Shown: piece by piece, positions 8,258-17,093 of the stretch
Layout of the letters: each line of letters opens with the position of its first letter
Numbering within the stretch: the first letter of the stretch is position 1
NCBI GenBank assembly: GCA_003142535.1
Contig: PLMQ01000055.1
Location: 65,835 to 98,994 of the forward strand
Length of the DNA: 33,160 bases
Source: Syntrophaceae bacterium
Lineage (GTDB): Bacteria; Desulfobacterota; Syntrophia; Syntrophales; Smithellaceae
Direction: 5' to 3'
The notes under the pieces: model-generated
Told to the model about the DNA's origin: nothing
The model's input: only the letters and a program-made list of their open reading frames with translations
Databases searched by the model: none
Program-made: the position numbers and the translations under genes

Positions 8258-9589
8258 ATGGGGAAAAAATTGGTCATCATAGGCGGCGGAGCGGCCGGAC
8301 CATCGACCGCCGCTGAAGCCAAACGCAATAATCCTTCTTTAAATGTAACCATCCTGGAGAGGGGAAAATTTGTTTCTTTCGCCTCCTGACCGACGCCTTA
8401 TTACATCGGCGATGTAATAAAAGATGAAAAAAAGTTGATTGCCCGGACGCCGGAAAAATTCCGCGAAACAGGAATTGATGTTCAGTTGAATACGGAAGTG
8501 CTGAGTGTAAATTACGCAGGAAAAACCGTTGAGCTTCGCAACGAGAGAAATATTCCATTTGATATTTTAGTAATGGCTACCGGAGCAAGAGCGTTGCTTC
8601 CTGATTTGCCAGGCATTGAGAAACCGGGCGTATTTACTTTAAAGAATCTGGAAGATGCAATAAAGATTAAGACTTATCTGCAAGAAAAGAAATGCCGCAA
8701 GGCGATCATTATCGGCGCCGGTTTTATCGCGATGGAGATGAGTGAAGCCCTGCAGCAGGCCGGAATCCAAACAACCATATTGCACAGGGGTGAACTTCCG
8801 GCAAACCGCTGGGATCCGGAATTGGCAAAATTATTATTGGAAGAACTGAAAAATAACGGTGTGGAATTTATACCCCACGCCGAAACCACCGCCATCGAAG
8901 ACGGAAAAGATTACCCTCTTTGTGCTCTCAGCAATCAAGGTAAAATAGAAGCCGATTTAATTTTACTGGCCGTAGGCGTAAAGCCCAATGTGGAACTGGC
9001 CAAAGAAATAGGTTTGACAATCGGCCAAAGCGGCGCGATTGCAGTTAATTCCGCCCAGCAGACATCAAAGGAAAATGTATATGCAGTGGGTGATTGTTGT
9101 GAATCATATCATCGCGTAAGTAAACGTCCGGTCAACATTCCGTTGGGCGATATCGCCAACAAGCAGGGACGGGTGGCCGGACGTAACATTGGCGGCAAGC
9201 CGCTTACCTTTCCGGGAGTAGTCGGAGCTCAATCTTTCCGGCTTTTTAATCTGGAGGCAGCGGCCACCGGCATTGACGAAAAGGAAGCAGCGCTCGCCAA
9301 CTATAACCCTGTCAGCATTTTAGTTTGGGGAAATGCTATTATAGGATCGCTCGGTCTAAAGAAAATCGGTTTAAAACTTATCGCCGATAAATCATCGGGA
9401 AAATTATTGGGCGCGCAGGCCGTGGGCTTTGCGGGCGCGGTGAGCCGCATTAATTCTTTGTCCGTAGCGCTCTGGGCGGAAATGAATATTGATGAAATAG
9501 CCTATTTGGATTTGGCTTACTCGCCGTTTTTCAGCGGAGCATGGGATATTATTCACAATGCCGCTCAGGCTTTGCGCCGGGCGATCTAA
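8258..9589 (+). CDS. Probable selenoprotein: CoA-disulfide reductase/NADH oxidase-type FAD oxidoreductase (UGA = Sec44)
   Basis: The frame from ATG 8258 (AGGGG at 8244-8248 upstream) to 9589 encodes 443 residues, normal for the CoA-disulfide reductase/NADH oxidase/persulfide reductase family, if one TGA at 8387-8389 is read through. Before it are LVIIGGGAAG (FAD site, residues 5-14) and KFVSFAS; after it PTPYYIGDVI. Aligned with the family motif SFANCGLPYYIG, the TGA falls exactly on the single redox cysteine, so selenocysteine is the natural reading. Downstream are the NAD site IIIGAGFIAME (about 150-160), VYAVGDCCE (about 275) and the C-terminal LAYSPFFSGAWD dimer motif. No in-frame ATG after the TGA could rescue a functional start, because the FAD motif would be lost. 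The expected role is NAD(P)H-dependent reduction of a disulfide, persulfide or oxygen species. No sel genes are in the window. The alternative is a nonsense mutation or sequencing error. Confidence 0.85.
8398..8420 (+). promoter_or_regulatory. Candidate bacterial SECIS hairpin
   Basis: TTATTACATC (8398-8407) pairs perfectly with GATGTAATAA (8411-8420), giving a 10-bp stem with loop GGC. The loop starts 18 nt after the TGA, inside the known spacing for bacterial SECIS elements, and begins with G, as bacterial SECIS apical loops typically do. The stem is also coding (about LYYIGDVI), so both protein and RNA constraints act here. Confidence 0.72.
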
Positions 9590-9608
9590 ACGTAAGGAAA
9601 ATTATAAC

Positions 9609-10538
9609 ATGACTTTATGGTGGATTTTCTTTGCTGTTTTTATCCTGGTTATGCTGACACTGGATCTTGGTGTTTTCAGTCGCAGAGCGCATGCGGTAAA
9701 AATCAAAGAATCCCTCTACTGGACATCGTTTTGGATAGTACTGGCTCTGCTTTTCTGTGGGGGTGTGTATTTTTTTTACGGCCATCACAAGGCTTTGGAA
9801 TTCTTAACCGGTTATCTTATTGAATACTCGCTGAGCATCGATAATCTTTTCGTCTTTTTACTTTTTTTCCGTTATTTTTCGGTACCGGCCGAATACGAAC
9901 AGAAAGCTTTAATCTGGGGAATAATTATTGCGCTCATTATGCGCGGTATTTTTATTTTCACCGGTATTGCATTGATCAATCAATTTCATTGGGTGATATA
10001 TATTTTCGGGGCTTTCCTGATTTTCACGGCCATCCAGATTGCCCGGGGGAAAGAGCAGGAAGTTCATCCGGAAAAAAATATTGTGATCAAGCTGCTTCGT
10101 ATGTTTATGCCGGTTGCCCCTGTATATTCCGGACACAGGTTCTTAACCATCATCGAACGCAAGCGCTACGCTACACCGCTTTTGGTTGTTGTTTTAGCAC
10201 TGGGAACGACAGATGTGTTTTTTGCCGTTGATTCCATCCCCGCGGTTTTAGCGGTCACAACCGATCCTTTTATCGTTTATACTTCCAATGTCTTTGCCGT
10301 TTTGGGCCTGCGTTCTCTTTTCTTTGCCATTTCCGGCTTGATGAAACTCTTTCACTATCTGCAATATGGCTTGGCGGTAATTTTGGGTTTTGTAGGAATT
10401 AAAATGTTGATCACTGATTTATATAAGATTAATATCGTTGCTTCTTTAGCCGTAATAGCCTCTGTATTAGCAGTATCTATTATTGCATCGCTTGCTTGGC
10501 CGAAGAAACATCCCCCAATTATCACAGAGGAAAAATAA
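9609..10538 (+). CDS. TerC-family integral membrane protein
   Basis: A 309-residue polytopic membrane protein of the TerC/Alx family, associated with tellurite resistance and with manganese or other metal-ion export. Conserved acidic motifs lie within membrane segments: MLTLDLGVFSR near the N-terminus, EYSLSIDNLFVFLLFFRYF, and GTTDVFFAVDSIPAVLA. About eight to nine hydrophobic segments are visible. The frame extends upstream to 9558, overlapping the selenoprotein, but AAGGAAA (9593-9599) and the family-like start MTLWWIFF support the ATG at 9609. It starts 20 nt after the selenoprotein stop, so the two are probably cotranscribed. The transported ion is not deducible from sequence. Confidence 0.9.
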   Translation: MTLWWIFFAVFILVMLTLDLGVFSRRAHAVKIKESLYWTSFWIVLALLFCGGVYFFYGHHKALEFLTGYLIEYSLSIDNLFVFLLFFRYFSVPAEYEQKALIWGIIIALIMRGIFIFTGIALINQFHWVIYIFGAFLIFTAIQIARGKEQEVHPEKNIVIKLLRMFMPVAPVYSGHRFLTIIERKRYATPLLVVVLALGTTDVFFAVDSIPAVLAVTTDPFIVYTSNVFAVLGLRSLFFAISGLMKLFHYLQYGLAVILGFVGIKMLITDLYKINIVASLAVIASVLAVSIIASLAWPKKHPPIITEEK

Positions 10539-10548
10539 TCGAGCCTTT

Positions 10549-11328
10549 ATGAAAACCGAATTTCAGAATATTTCACAGGCCCAACTAAAAAGATGGGCAA
10601 GACTCGACGATAATAAATTCCGCCACGCAGAGGGAATATTTCTGGCCGAAGGAGCAAAGGTAGTCGAGGAGCTTTTGTCGAGTGACTGGCAAACAGAAGC
10701 CATCCTGGTTTTGCCGGAAAAAATTAAATACTGGGAAAAGCTAGTGGCAAAAGTTGATAACAATATCTCAATTTATCAGATCACCGGCTCCGAGTTAAAG
10801 AAACTCAGCCAAGATAAAGAACCGGAAGGGATAATGGTGGTAGCGGCAATACCGCAGAATATTTCTCTCACTTCCTTCCTGGCGCAGGCAGATGGGAATA
10901 TTTTAATCCTGCATGAGATCAGCAATCCCAACAATCTAGGAGCGTTGATGCGCAGTGCGCTGTGGTTTGGCTTTACCAATATAATTTTGAGCGCTAACTC
11001 CGCCGATTATACTAACCCCAAAACTATACGTGCCTCCATGGGCAGCCTTTTTCATCTGACTATTGTTTCTGATGTTGATTTAATCGCGGCTCTACCGCAA
11101 ATAAAAAAGATTCATCGTCTTGTAGGTAGTGATGTGCACAAAGGACAACCGCCGCACCCGCTGCCGCAAAAAGCAGCCCTGCTTTTAGGCAGCGAAAGTC
11201 ATGGCCTGCCGGAGCAATTATTGGCGCTTGCCGATGAGCGCTGGCGTATTCCCGGTAATGCCCAGGCGGATTCTTTAAGCTTGCCGCAAGCGGCAGCGAT
11301 ATTGATGTATGAATGCAGCAAAAAATAG
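10549..11328 (+). CDS. RNA 2'-O-methyltransferase, SpoU/TrmH family
   Basis: A 259-residue SPOUT-class methyltransferase that methylates a ribose 2'-OH in rRNA or tRNA using S-adenosylmethionine bound in a trefoil knot. The N-terminal substrate-binding region (FRHAEGIFLAEGAKVVEE) resembles RlmB/TsnR-type proteins. The SpoU motifs are NPNNLGALMRSALWFGF (motif 1), ALLLGSESHGLPEQ (motif 2) and ADSLSLPQAAAILMYE (motif 3). Motif 3 is slightly unusual, with SLSLPQAAA where SLNVSVAAA is common. The ATG at 10549 is 11 nt after the TerC stop; the ribosome-binding site is weak (GAG 5 nt upstream), suggesting translational coupling. The exact target nucleotide is unknown. Confidence 0.9.
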   Translation: MKTEFQNISQAQLKRWARLDDNKFRHAEGIFLAEGAKVVEELLSSDWQTEAILVLPEKIKYWEKLVAKVDNNISIYQITGSELKKLSQDKEPEGIMVVAAIPQNISLTSFLAQADGNILILHEISNPNNLGALMRSALWFGFTNIILSANSADYTNPKTIRASMGSLFHLTIVSDVDLIAALPQIKKIHRLVGSDVHKGQPPHPLPQKAALLLGSESHGLPEQLLALADERWRIPGNAQADSLSLPQAAAILMYECSKK

Positions 11329-11337
11329 GAGATTTTT

Positions 11338-11670
11338 ATGAAATCTTTTATTCAGGTAACGACGACAACAGAATCGAGGGAACAGGCAAAAAAGATTGCC
11401 GATTTTCTGGTTGAGCAAAAACTGGTCGCCTGCGTGCAGATTGTGGGGCCGATCGAAAGTACTTATCGCTGGAAAGGCAAAGTCGAAAATGCCCAAGAGT
11501 GGCTTTGCCTGATTAAGACACGTGATGATTTTTACAAGGAAGTAGAATCGGCAATTAAAGAAATGCATTCTTATGAAACACCGGAAATAATCGTTGTCCC
11601 GATACTTAAAGGCAGCAAGGAATATCTGAACTGGCTTGATGATGAGCTAGGGAATAAGCCTGAAGGCTGA
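11338..11670 (+). CDS. cutA: Divalent-cation tolerance protein CutA
   Basis: A complete 110-residue CutA1 protein: a small trimeric ferredoxin-fold protein linked to copper and divalent-metal tolerance, with a possible signalling role. Family hallmarks are LVEQKLVACVQIVGPIESTY, YRWKGKVENAQEWLCLIKT, and YETPEIIVVPI near the C-terminus. GGAG just upstream of the ATG gives a good ribosome-binding site, and the gene starts 9 nt after the methyltransferase stop. It is the last gene of the same-strand run that begins with trxB. Immediately downstream the base composition changes at the acquired gene. Confidence 0.95.
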   Translation: MKSFIQVTTTTESREQAKKIADFLVEQKLVACVQIVGPIESTYRWKGKVENAQEWLCLIKTRDDFYKEVESAIKEMHSYETPEIIVVPILKGSKEYLNWLDDELGNKPEG

Positions 11671-11780
11671 AGCAGGTAGCCTCTCCAACTGACTGTTGAA
11701 AAAAAGAGACAAGGTGAAATTTGGAATGCGGAAAAGCCAGTCCGAGTTGAAGCTGCTGCTAGGCCGGAACCAAAACTTGT

Positions 11781-13010
11781 TCAGCGCCAACCATCCAGAC
11801 TCTTGATAGCCGTGCTCAATTCTAGTACTTCGATGGGACACTCGCGCCAATCGTGCGTCCAGCAAACAATGAGGTCGCAGCCCGCGACCGGATGCTTGTG
11901 GCGTCGGAAGTCGGACGACGCGAACTCATACTCGATCAAGCACGGCACGAAACTTTCACGGGTGCCGAGGCTACGCCGCCTCGCCTCACAGTCTGGAAAC
12001 GCGCTACGGTTCCCCACAATTTCAAAACCGAGTTCGTCTGCGACTGCACCAAATAGTTGGACAACGTCATGCTCGGATGTAGGGCTATATGCGAACGCGC
12101 GGAAGTTGAGTGTACGGCCCCTTCGATGCGGAACCATTACGATGTCCGAGCCAGTGTCATCGTTGTCGGTAAGCCGGCGATGCTCAGTCTCAAGAAACTC
12201 CCTAATACCCTGTGGAATTCGTGCGCAGTTCGAGAACAAATGCTCTATGGCGAGTCGCTTGAACTGGTCGTAACCTCCGTGCCTACCGGAGAACGTATGC
12301 GACACGTATCGCGAGCGACGCGTCAGTTGAACGAGTGATGGCACCCGGCCAACGTCGATGGCGGCATTTAAGAAATCATCAGCAAGGTCAGTGAATGGCA
12401 CCTCTCGTTTGAAATTTGGAGAGGGGTTAAGACCTGCGGCGGACAAAGCCTTGTGCCACGATCCGAATACTTTTACTATGCGGTACGCACTGACATTTCC
12501 GTGTTCATCGAACTGTTCCGCCGTCAGATAGTCGTGCCCTAGCTTATTCGCGACGCGCTTCATTTCTTCGATGCAGTAGTCGGGTGAGAGGGAGCGTGCA
12601 AGTTCGGTACGGGCACTTTCCTTCAACCCCGAAATGGCGAGCGCGCCGCCCCAACTTCCGAAGCGACGGGAAACCGTCGACGCACTGATGCGCCCGTAAC
12701 GACGGAACTGCTTTGAAGACAGGGCTTCCGTATTGAGCAGGGCAGCGACCCGCTTCAACTCATTTACACATTGTGCGTCGGTGTAGTCTTGTTCACGGGG
12801 TAGTTGTGTAGGATTTGGAGCCGTCGTGATTCCCGCCTCCTCACAAGCGTCGCTCCAGGTGTCAAAGTGTTTGTAGATTGACCATTGAGACAAGCCTGTG
12901 CTTTCCATAAACGCACGCTGCGACAACGATGTGACAGACTCTTTGTCTGCCATGTCACGAATTATCTTTACTAACTCTTGCTTAGACGGTACTGGTGATT
13001 TACCTGTCAC
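11781..13010 (-). CDS. HNH-repeat DNA-binding protein with a PD-(D/E)xK-like nuclease C-terminus (acquired)
   Basis: A 409-residue protein. Residues 8-61, 74-129 and 139-194 are three copies of the homing-endonuclease-associated repeat, each a helical unit ending in a phrase like FGSWHKALSAAGL; a degenerate fourth spans about 200-258. Such repeats bind DNA as tandem modules. The C-terminal domain (about 285-400) looks like a restriction-type fold: helix SEHDVVQLFGAVADELGF, then SAFPDCEA (PD at 339-340), LIEYEFASSDF (E360, E362) and CDLIVCWTHDW. The lysine of a classical ExK is replaced (ExE), so catalysis is unproven. A GTG start is supported by TGAGG 6 nt upstream. The gene is visibly GC-richer than its neighbours and points against them, between cutA and tkt, consistent with horizontal transfer. 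Its role is unknown; mobile-element or defence functions are possible. Confidence 0.8.
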   Translation of the reverse strand: MTGKSPVPSKQELVKIIRDMADKESVTSLSQRAFMESTGLSQWSIYKHFDTWSDACEEAGITTAPNPTQLPREQDYTDAQCVNELKRVAALLNTEALSSKQFRRYGRISASTVSRRFGSWGGALAISGLKESARTELARSLSPDYCIEEMKRVANKLGHDYLTAEQFDEHGNVSAYRIVKVFGSWHKALSAAGLNPSPNFKREVPFTDLADDFLNAAIDVGRVPSLVQLTRRSRYVSHTFSGRHGGYDQFKRLAIEHLFSNCARIPQGIREFLETEHRRLTDNDDTGSDIVMVPHRRGRTLNFRAFAYSPTSEHDVVQLFGAVADELGFEIVGNRSAFPDCEARRRSLGTRESFVPCLIEYEFASSDFRRHKHPVAGCDLIVCWTHDWRECPIEVLELSTAIKSLDGWR

Positions 13011-13226
13011 TTTGGCCTCACGCCATCGTCATTGTCTATGGCCCAACAAGTTATTCCATAGTTTTCGGACAATCTACTTGAGCATAAATACTAAACTAAA
13101 TGATTGTTTCTAATATATAATCTTTCGGCCTTTATTTTACAATAAAAATAAAATTCAAGAAAAGTTCTAAATATGCTAGTACAATCATTATCCTGAATGA
13201 ACAATCTTTTATTTTAAGGAGAGCAT

Positions 13227-15287
13227 ATGTCGAGCAAAAATGAAGTAGAGAAAAAGTGTATTGATACCATCCGTTTTCTGGCTGCTGATGCCATTGAAAA
13301 GGCAAAATCCGGACATCCCGGCATGCCGCTGGGCGCCGCTGCTGCCGCTTTTACTCTGTGGACAAAACACTTAAAACATAATCCGAAGAATCCGCAGTGG
13401 CCGGACCGCGACCGCTTTGTGCTTTCTTCCGGTCATGCCTCGATGCTTTTATACGCACTGCTTCATCTCACCGGCTATAACCTTTCGCTCGACGATATCA
13501 AAAATTTCCGCCAATGGGGGAGCCTTACTCCGGGCCATCCTGAATATAAGCACACTGCCGGTGTGGAAGTAACCACCGGCCCCTTGGGTCAGGGGTTGGC
13601 TAATGCTGTGGGCATGGCCATTGCCGAGACGCATCTGGCGGCACGCTTCAATCGCGACGGCGCGAAACTAGTTGATCATTTCACTTACGTGATGACAGGT
13701 GATGGCGACATGATGGAAGGTGTTGTTAGTGAGGCCTGTGCGCTGGCCGGACATTTACGACTGGGGAAGTTAATTGTCCTTTATGATGATAACAAGGTTA
13801 CGCTTGCCGGTTCCGCGGCACTTTCCTGTACGGAAAATATTGAGCTGCGCTTTAAGTCTTACGGCTGGCAGGTGCAGAAAGTAAAAGACGGCAACGATAT
13901 TGCCGCTATTGACCGGGCTATCAAAAAAGCAAAAAAAGATACGGAGCATCCTTCTCTGATTTGCGTGCAATCAACAATCGGCTATGGCGCGCCCTGCAAA
14001 CAAGGCAACTGCGAAGCGCACGGAGCGCCGCTCGGGGCTGATGAATTAAAAGGGGCAAAAACAACTCTGGGCTGGCCTGCGGAGCCTTTATTTTTTGTGC
14101 CGGAAGATGCATTGAAATTTTTCCGCAAGGCGCAAAGTCGCGGTAAAAAATGGGAAAAGCAATGGCAGGAATCATTAACAAATATTAAACAAAAAGACCC
14201 GGCGCTTGTTGCCGAATTTAACCGGGCAATCAGCGGCGAGCTTCCCGCCGATTGGGAAACAGCCTTAAATCCGTTTCCCAACGGTTCCAAAGATATTGCC
14301 ACGCGCAAAGCTTCCGAAGGAATCATGCAGTCGCTGGCCGCGAAGATTCCCGAAATAATGGGTGGCTCTGCAGATCTGAATCCATCTACATTTACCTGGC
14401 TCAAAGGTATGGGCGATTTTCAAAGCCCGGCCACTTCATCTGAAGGACAGCACGGCATGGTTGGCGGTACCTGGAGTTATCTGGGACGCAATATTCATTT
14501 CGGTGTTCGCGAGCATGCTATGGGATCGATTGCGGTAGGTATGGCTCTGCATGGCGGTTTTATTCCTTATACGGCAACCTTTCTCACCTTTGCCGATTAC
14601 ATGCGCCCGCCCATGCGGCTGGCCGCTTTGATGGGCTTGCGGGCAATATTTATTTTTACTCATGACAGCATTGGTGTCGGCGAGGATGGCCCCACTCATC
14701 AGCCGATTGAACAAATTATGAACATGCGGCAAGTACCCAACCTGACGGTAATTCGCCCGGCGGATGCCAACGAGACCATGGAAGCATGGCGGCTGGCTTT
14801 AACGAAAACAACCGGGCCGACGGTTCTTGTCTTCAGTCGCCAGAATTTACCGGTGCTGGATCGCAATATCTGCGCTCCCGCTTCCGGTGCCCAAAGGGGC
14901 GGATATATTTTATGGGAATCGGCACCGGATCCGGAATTAATCTTTATCGCGACCGGTTCGGAGGTAGCCATTACGCTGGATGCAGTGCGAAAACTGGCCG
15001 CCACCGGCAGTAAAGTCCGGGTTGTTTCCCTGCCTTGCTGGGATGTTTTTGACAGTCAGCCGCAGGAATACCGCAACAAGGTATTACCGCCGCAAATTAA
15101 AGCCCGCATAGCAGTGGAAGCAGGTATTAAACTGGGTTGGGAACATTACGTAGGCCTGGAGGGCAAGATTATTGGTATGGCAGGCTTTGGCGCCAGCGCT
15201 CCCGGTCCCGTTCTTTACGAAAAGTTTGGTTTTACGGCGGATAAGATTGCTGCAGCAGCAAATAAATACCAGATTTCCGCATCATAG
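13227..15287 (+). CDS. tkt: Transketolase
   Basis: A full-length 686-residue thiamine-diphosphate enzyme that moves two-carbon ketol units between sugar phosphates in the non-oxidative pentose phosphate pathway. [12 protein letters not shown] is at about residues 27-38. The ThDP/Mg loop is GDGDMMEGV, ending at LYDDN. The pyrimidine domain carries [19 protein letters not shown] (catalytic Glu), and [20 protein letters not shown] carries the active-site His residues. AAGGAGA lies 7 nt before the ATG. The isomerase gene follows 8 nt downstream, forming a two-gene sugar-phosphate operon likely used for biosynthetic pentose supply in an organism growing on organic acids. Confidence 0.96.
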   Translation: MSSKNEVEKKCIDTIRFLAADAIEKAKSGHPGMPLGAAAAAFTLWTKHLKHNPKNPQWPDRDRFVLSSGHASMLLYALLHLTGYNLSLDDIKNFRQWGSLTPGHPEYKHTAGVEVTTGPLGQGLANAVGMAIAETHLAARFNRDGAKLVDHFTYVMTGDGDMMEGVVSEACALAGHLRLGKLIVLYDDNKVTLAGSAALSCTENIELRFKSYGWQVQKVKDGNDIAAIDRAIKKAKKDTEHPSLICVQSTIGYGAPCKQGNCEAHGAPLGADELKGAKTTLGWPAEPLFFVPEDALKFFRKAQSRGKKWEKQWQESLTNIKQKDPALVAEFNRAISGELPADWETALNPFPNGSKDIATRKASEGIMQSLAAKIPEIMGGSADLNPSTFTWLKGMGDFQSPATSSEGQHGMVGGTWSYLGRNIHFGVREHAMGSIAVGMALHGGFIPYTATFLTFADYMRPPMRLAALMGLRAIFIFTHDSIGVGEDGPTHQPIEQIMNMRQVPNLTVIRPADANETMEAWRLALTKTTGPTVLVFSRQNLPVLDRNICAPASGAQRGGYILWESAPDPELIFIATGSEVAITLDAVRKLAATGSKVRVVSLPCWDVFDSQPQEYRNKVLPPQIKARIAVEAGIKLGWEHYVGLEGKIIGMAGFGASAPGPVLYEKFGFTADKIAAAANKYQISAS

Positions 15288-15295
15288 GAAAAATA

Positions 15296-16999
15296 ATGAA
15301 AGGTACACGTTTAACTTTTTCTCTGGGGCAATATGAAGCCGCAGTTAAATCCTGCCTGAACAATCTGCAGCAAGACAGAATTGTTGAACGCATTTGGGAA
15401 CAAGATTATACCGTCTGGAAGCCGTCGCCGGATAATATTATTAACCGGCTGGGCTGGCTTAATGCTCCCGCGGATACACTAAAAAAGATACAGTATATCC
15501 GCTCCGAAATTGTCCCGATAATTAACAGCGGCATTAAAGATGTAGTTTTGCTGGGTATGGGCGGATCGTCTCTCGCGGCGGAAGTATTTAAGGATGTTTT
15601 CGGCAGCACCGCTGATTGTCCGACTCTCAGAATTCTCGACACAACCGATCCGGCGACGATTGCCGCTGTCACCGCGTCTCTTAATCCGGATAAAACACTT
15701 TTTATTGTTTCTTCCAAATCGGGAACAACGCTGGAGGTTAATTCTCTCTTTCAATATTTTTATAATTTGCTGCTGAAAAAATCAAAGACCCGCGCCCGAG
15801 GACTTTTTCTCTTTATCACTGACGAAGGAAGCCCCATGATTAAACTTGCGGGTGAAGTTTCATCACTTCCCATATTTTTAAACAATCCTGCTATCGGTGG
15901 ACGTTACTCGGCGCTTTCCCTGCCGGGTATCGTTCCTGCTGCCATCATCGGTGTTGATGTGGAGAAACTGCTGCAAAATGCGGTAAGCGTAATGCTTCGA
16001 GAAAAAACTCATAAATCTTCCGGCAATCTTGATGACACGGGAACAGCTTTGGGCGCGACTTTGGGAACGCTGGCGCAAATGGGGCGAGACAAACTTACTT
16101 TGATCATGCCGTCTCGCTTCGCGTCTTTCGGCAACTGGCTGGAACAACTAATAGCGGAGAGCACCGGCAAAGAAGGAAAAAGAATCCTGCCGGTCACAGG
16201 TGAAAGTCTGTCCGAACCTGGCGCTTACGGTAATGATCGCGTATTTGTCATCTTTCCAGATGGAGACGAAGATTCTTCGCCCAAGATCGCTTCTCTTGCC
16301 GCAGCCGGGCATCCGGTAATCACTATCAAGAGCGATGATATTTATGAATTAGGCGCTCAAATGTTTATCTGGGAGATGGCTACCGCCGTTGCCGCTTACA
16401 TTTTAAAAATCAATCCTTTTGATCAGCCGGATGTGGAAGCAACAAAAGTGCTCACCAGCAAAATGATCGCCATGTATCGCGAAGAAAGGGCATTGCCGCA
16501 GGAAGAGCCGTCTCTCTTAACACCGGAGTTGAGCATTTACGGCGGCAGCAAAGCTGCAACACCGGCAGAGGCTTTGCATGACTTTCTGACTCAGGCCAAA
16601 GAAGGCGCTTATGTCAGCATTCAGGCATATCTAAGCCGAGCACCACAGATGGATGAAGCTTTGCAACAGTTGAAAACTGCAATTAATCGTAAATACCGCC
16701 TAGCGGTAACAGTTGGTTACGGCCCGTGTTACTTGCATTCCACCGGCCAATTGCACAAAGGCGATGCCGGCAATAGCTTATTTATTCAATTGACCGCTGA
16801 TGATTTTTTGGATTTAGACATTCCCGATCGCATTGGATCGGATAAGTCCAGCCTGACTTTCGGCACTCTGAAAGCCGCTCAGGCGCTAGGGGACAGACAG
16901 GCGCTGATCGAATTGGGGCGGAAGGTGATTCGTTTCCATTTTGCCAAAAATGCGACGGCGCATATAAAAATACTGGCGAATTCAATGACCATATTGTAG
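15296..16999 (+). CDS. Phosphoglucose isomerase-type protein (isomerase half of Tal-Pgi)
   Basis: A 567-residue SIS-fold protein related to the isomerase part of bifunctional transaldolase/phosphoglucose isomerases. Sugar-phosphate-binding motifs are VLLGMGGSSLAAEVF (about residues 83-97), VSSKSGTTLE and FITDEGSPM. NPAIGGRYSALSLPGI, then later ESTGKEGKRILPV and NPFDQPDVEATK, are typical of this branch. The transaldolase domain that is fused in front in other species is missing here; the ATG is 8 nt after transketolase. Likely reaction: glucose 6-phosphate to fructose 6-phosphate. The C-terminal third (about 430-567) is less typical of plain Pgi and matches the fused family's extra region. The assignment to a sugar phosphate isomerase is firm; the exact substrate is inferred. 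Confidence 0.82.
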   Translation: MKGTRLTFSLGQYEAAVKSCLNNLQQDRIVERIWEQDYTVWKPSPDNIINRLGWLNAPADTLKKIQYIRSEIVPIINSGIKDVVLLGMGGSSLAAEVFKDVFGSTADCPTLRILDTTDPATIAAVTASLNPDKTLFIVSSKSGTTLEVNSLFQYFYNLLLKKSKTRARGLFLFITDEGSPMIKLAGEVSSLPIFLNNPAIGGRYSALSLPGIVPAAIIGVDVEKLLQNAVSVMLREKTHKSSGNLDDTGTALGATLGTLAQMGRDKLTLIMPSRFASFGNWLEQLIAESTGKEGKRILPVTGESLSEPGAYGNDRVFVIFPDGDEDSSPKIASLAAAGHPVITIKSDDIYELGAQMFIWEMATAVAAYILKINPFDQPDVEATKVLTSKMIAMYREERALPQEEPSLLTPELSIYGGSKAATPAEALHDFLTQAKEGAYVSIQAYLSRAPQMDEALQQLKTAINRKYRLAVTVGYGPCYLHSTGQLHKGDAGNSLFIQLTADDFLDLDIPDRIGSDKSSLTFGTLKAAQALGDRQALIELGRKVIRFHFAKNATAHIKILANSMTIL

Positions 17000-17093
17000 T
17001 TGATTTCGCCTATTTATCCTGCTAATTGTTTTTCGATCGATTATAACAATCTCTTCCTTGGGAGATGTGTTATATCAGGAACAGGAGAACCAT

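Noticed and set aside
8110-8316. 68-codon ORF between lgt and the selenoprotein
   Set aside because: It is a translation of the family 3 palindromic element and overlaps the selenoprotein start in another frame.
8435-9589. A complete 384-aa oxidoreductase starting at TTG 8435
   Set aside because: It would lack the FAD-binding GGGAAG and the redox residue; the frame continues upstream through the TGA to a good start at 8258.
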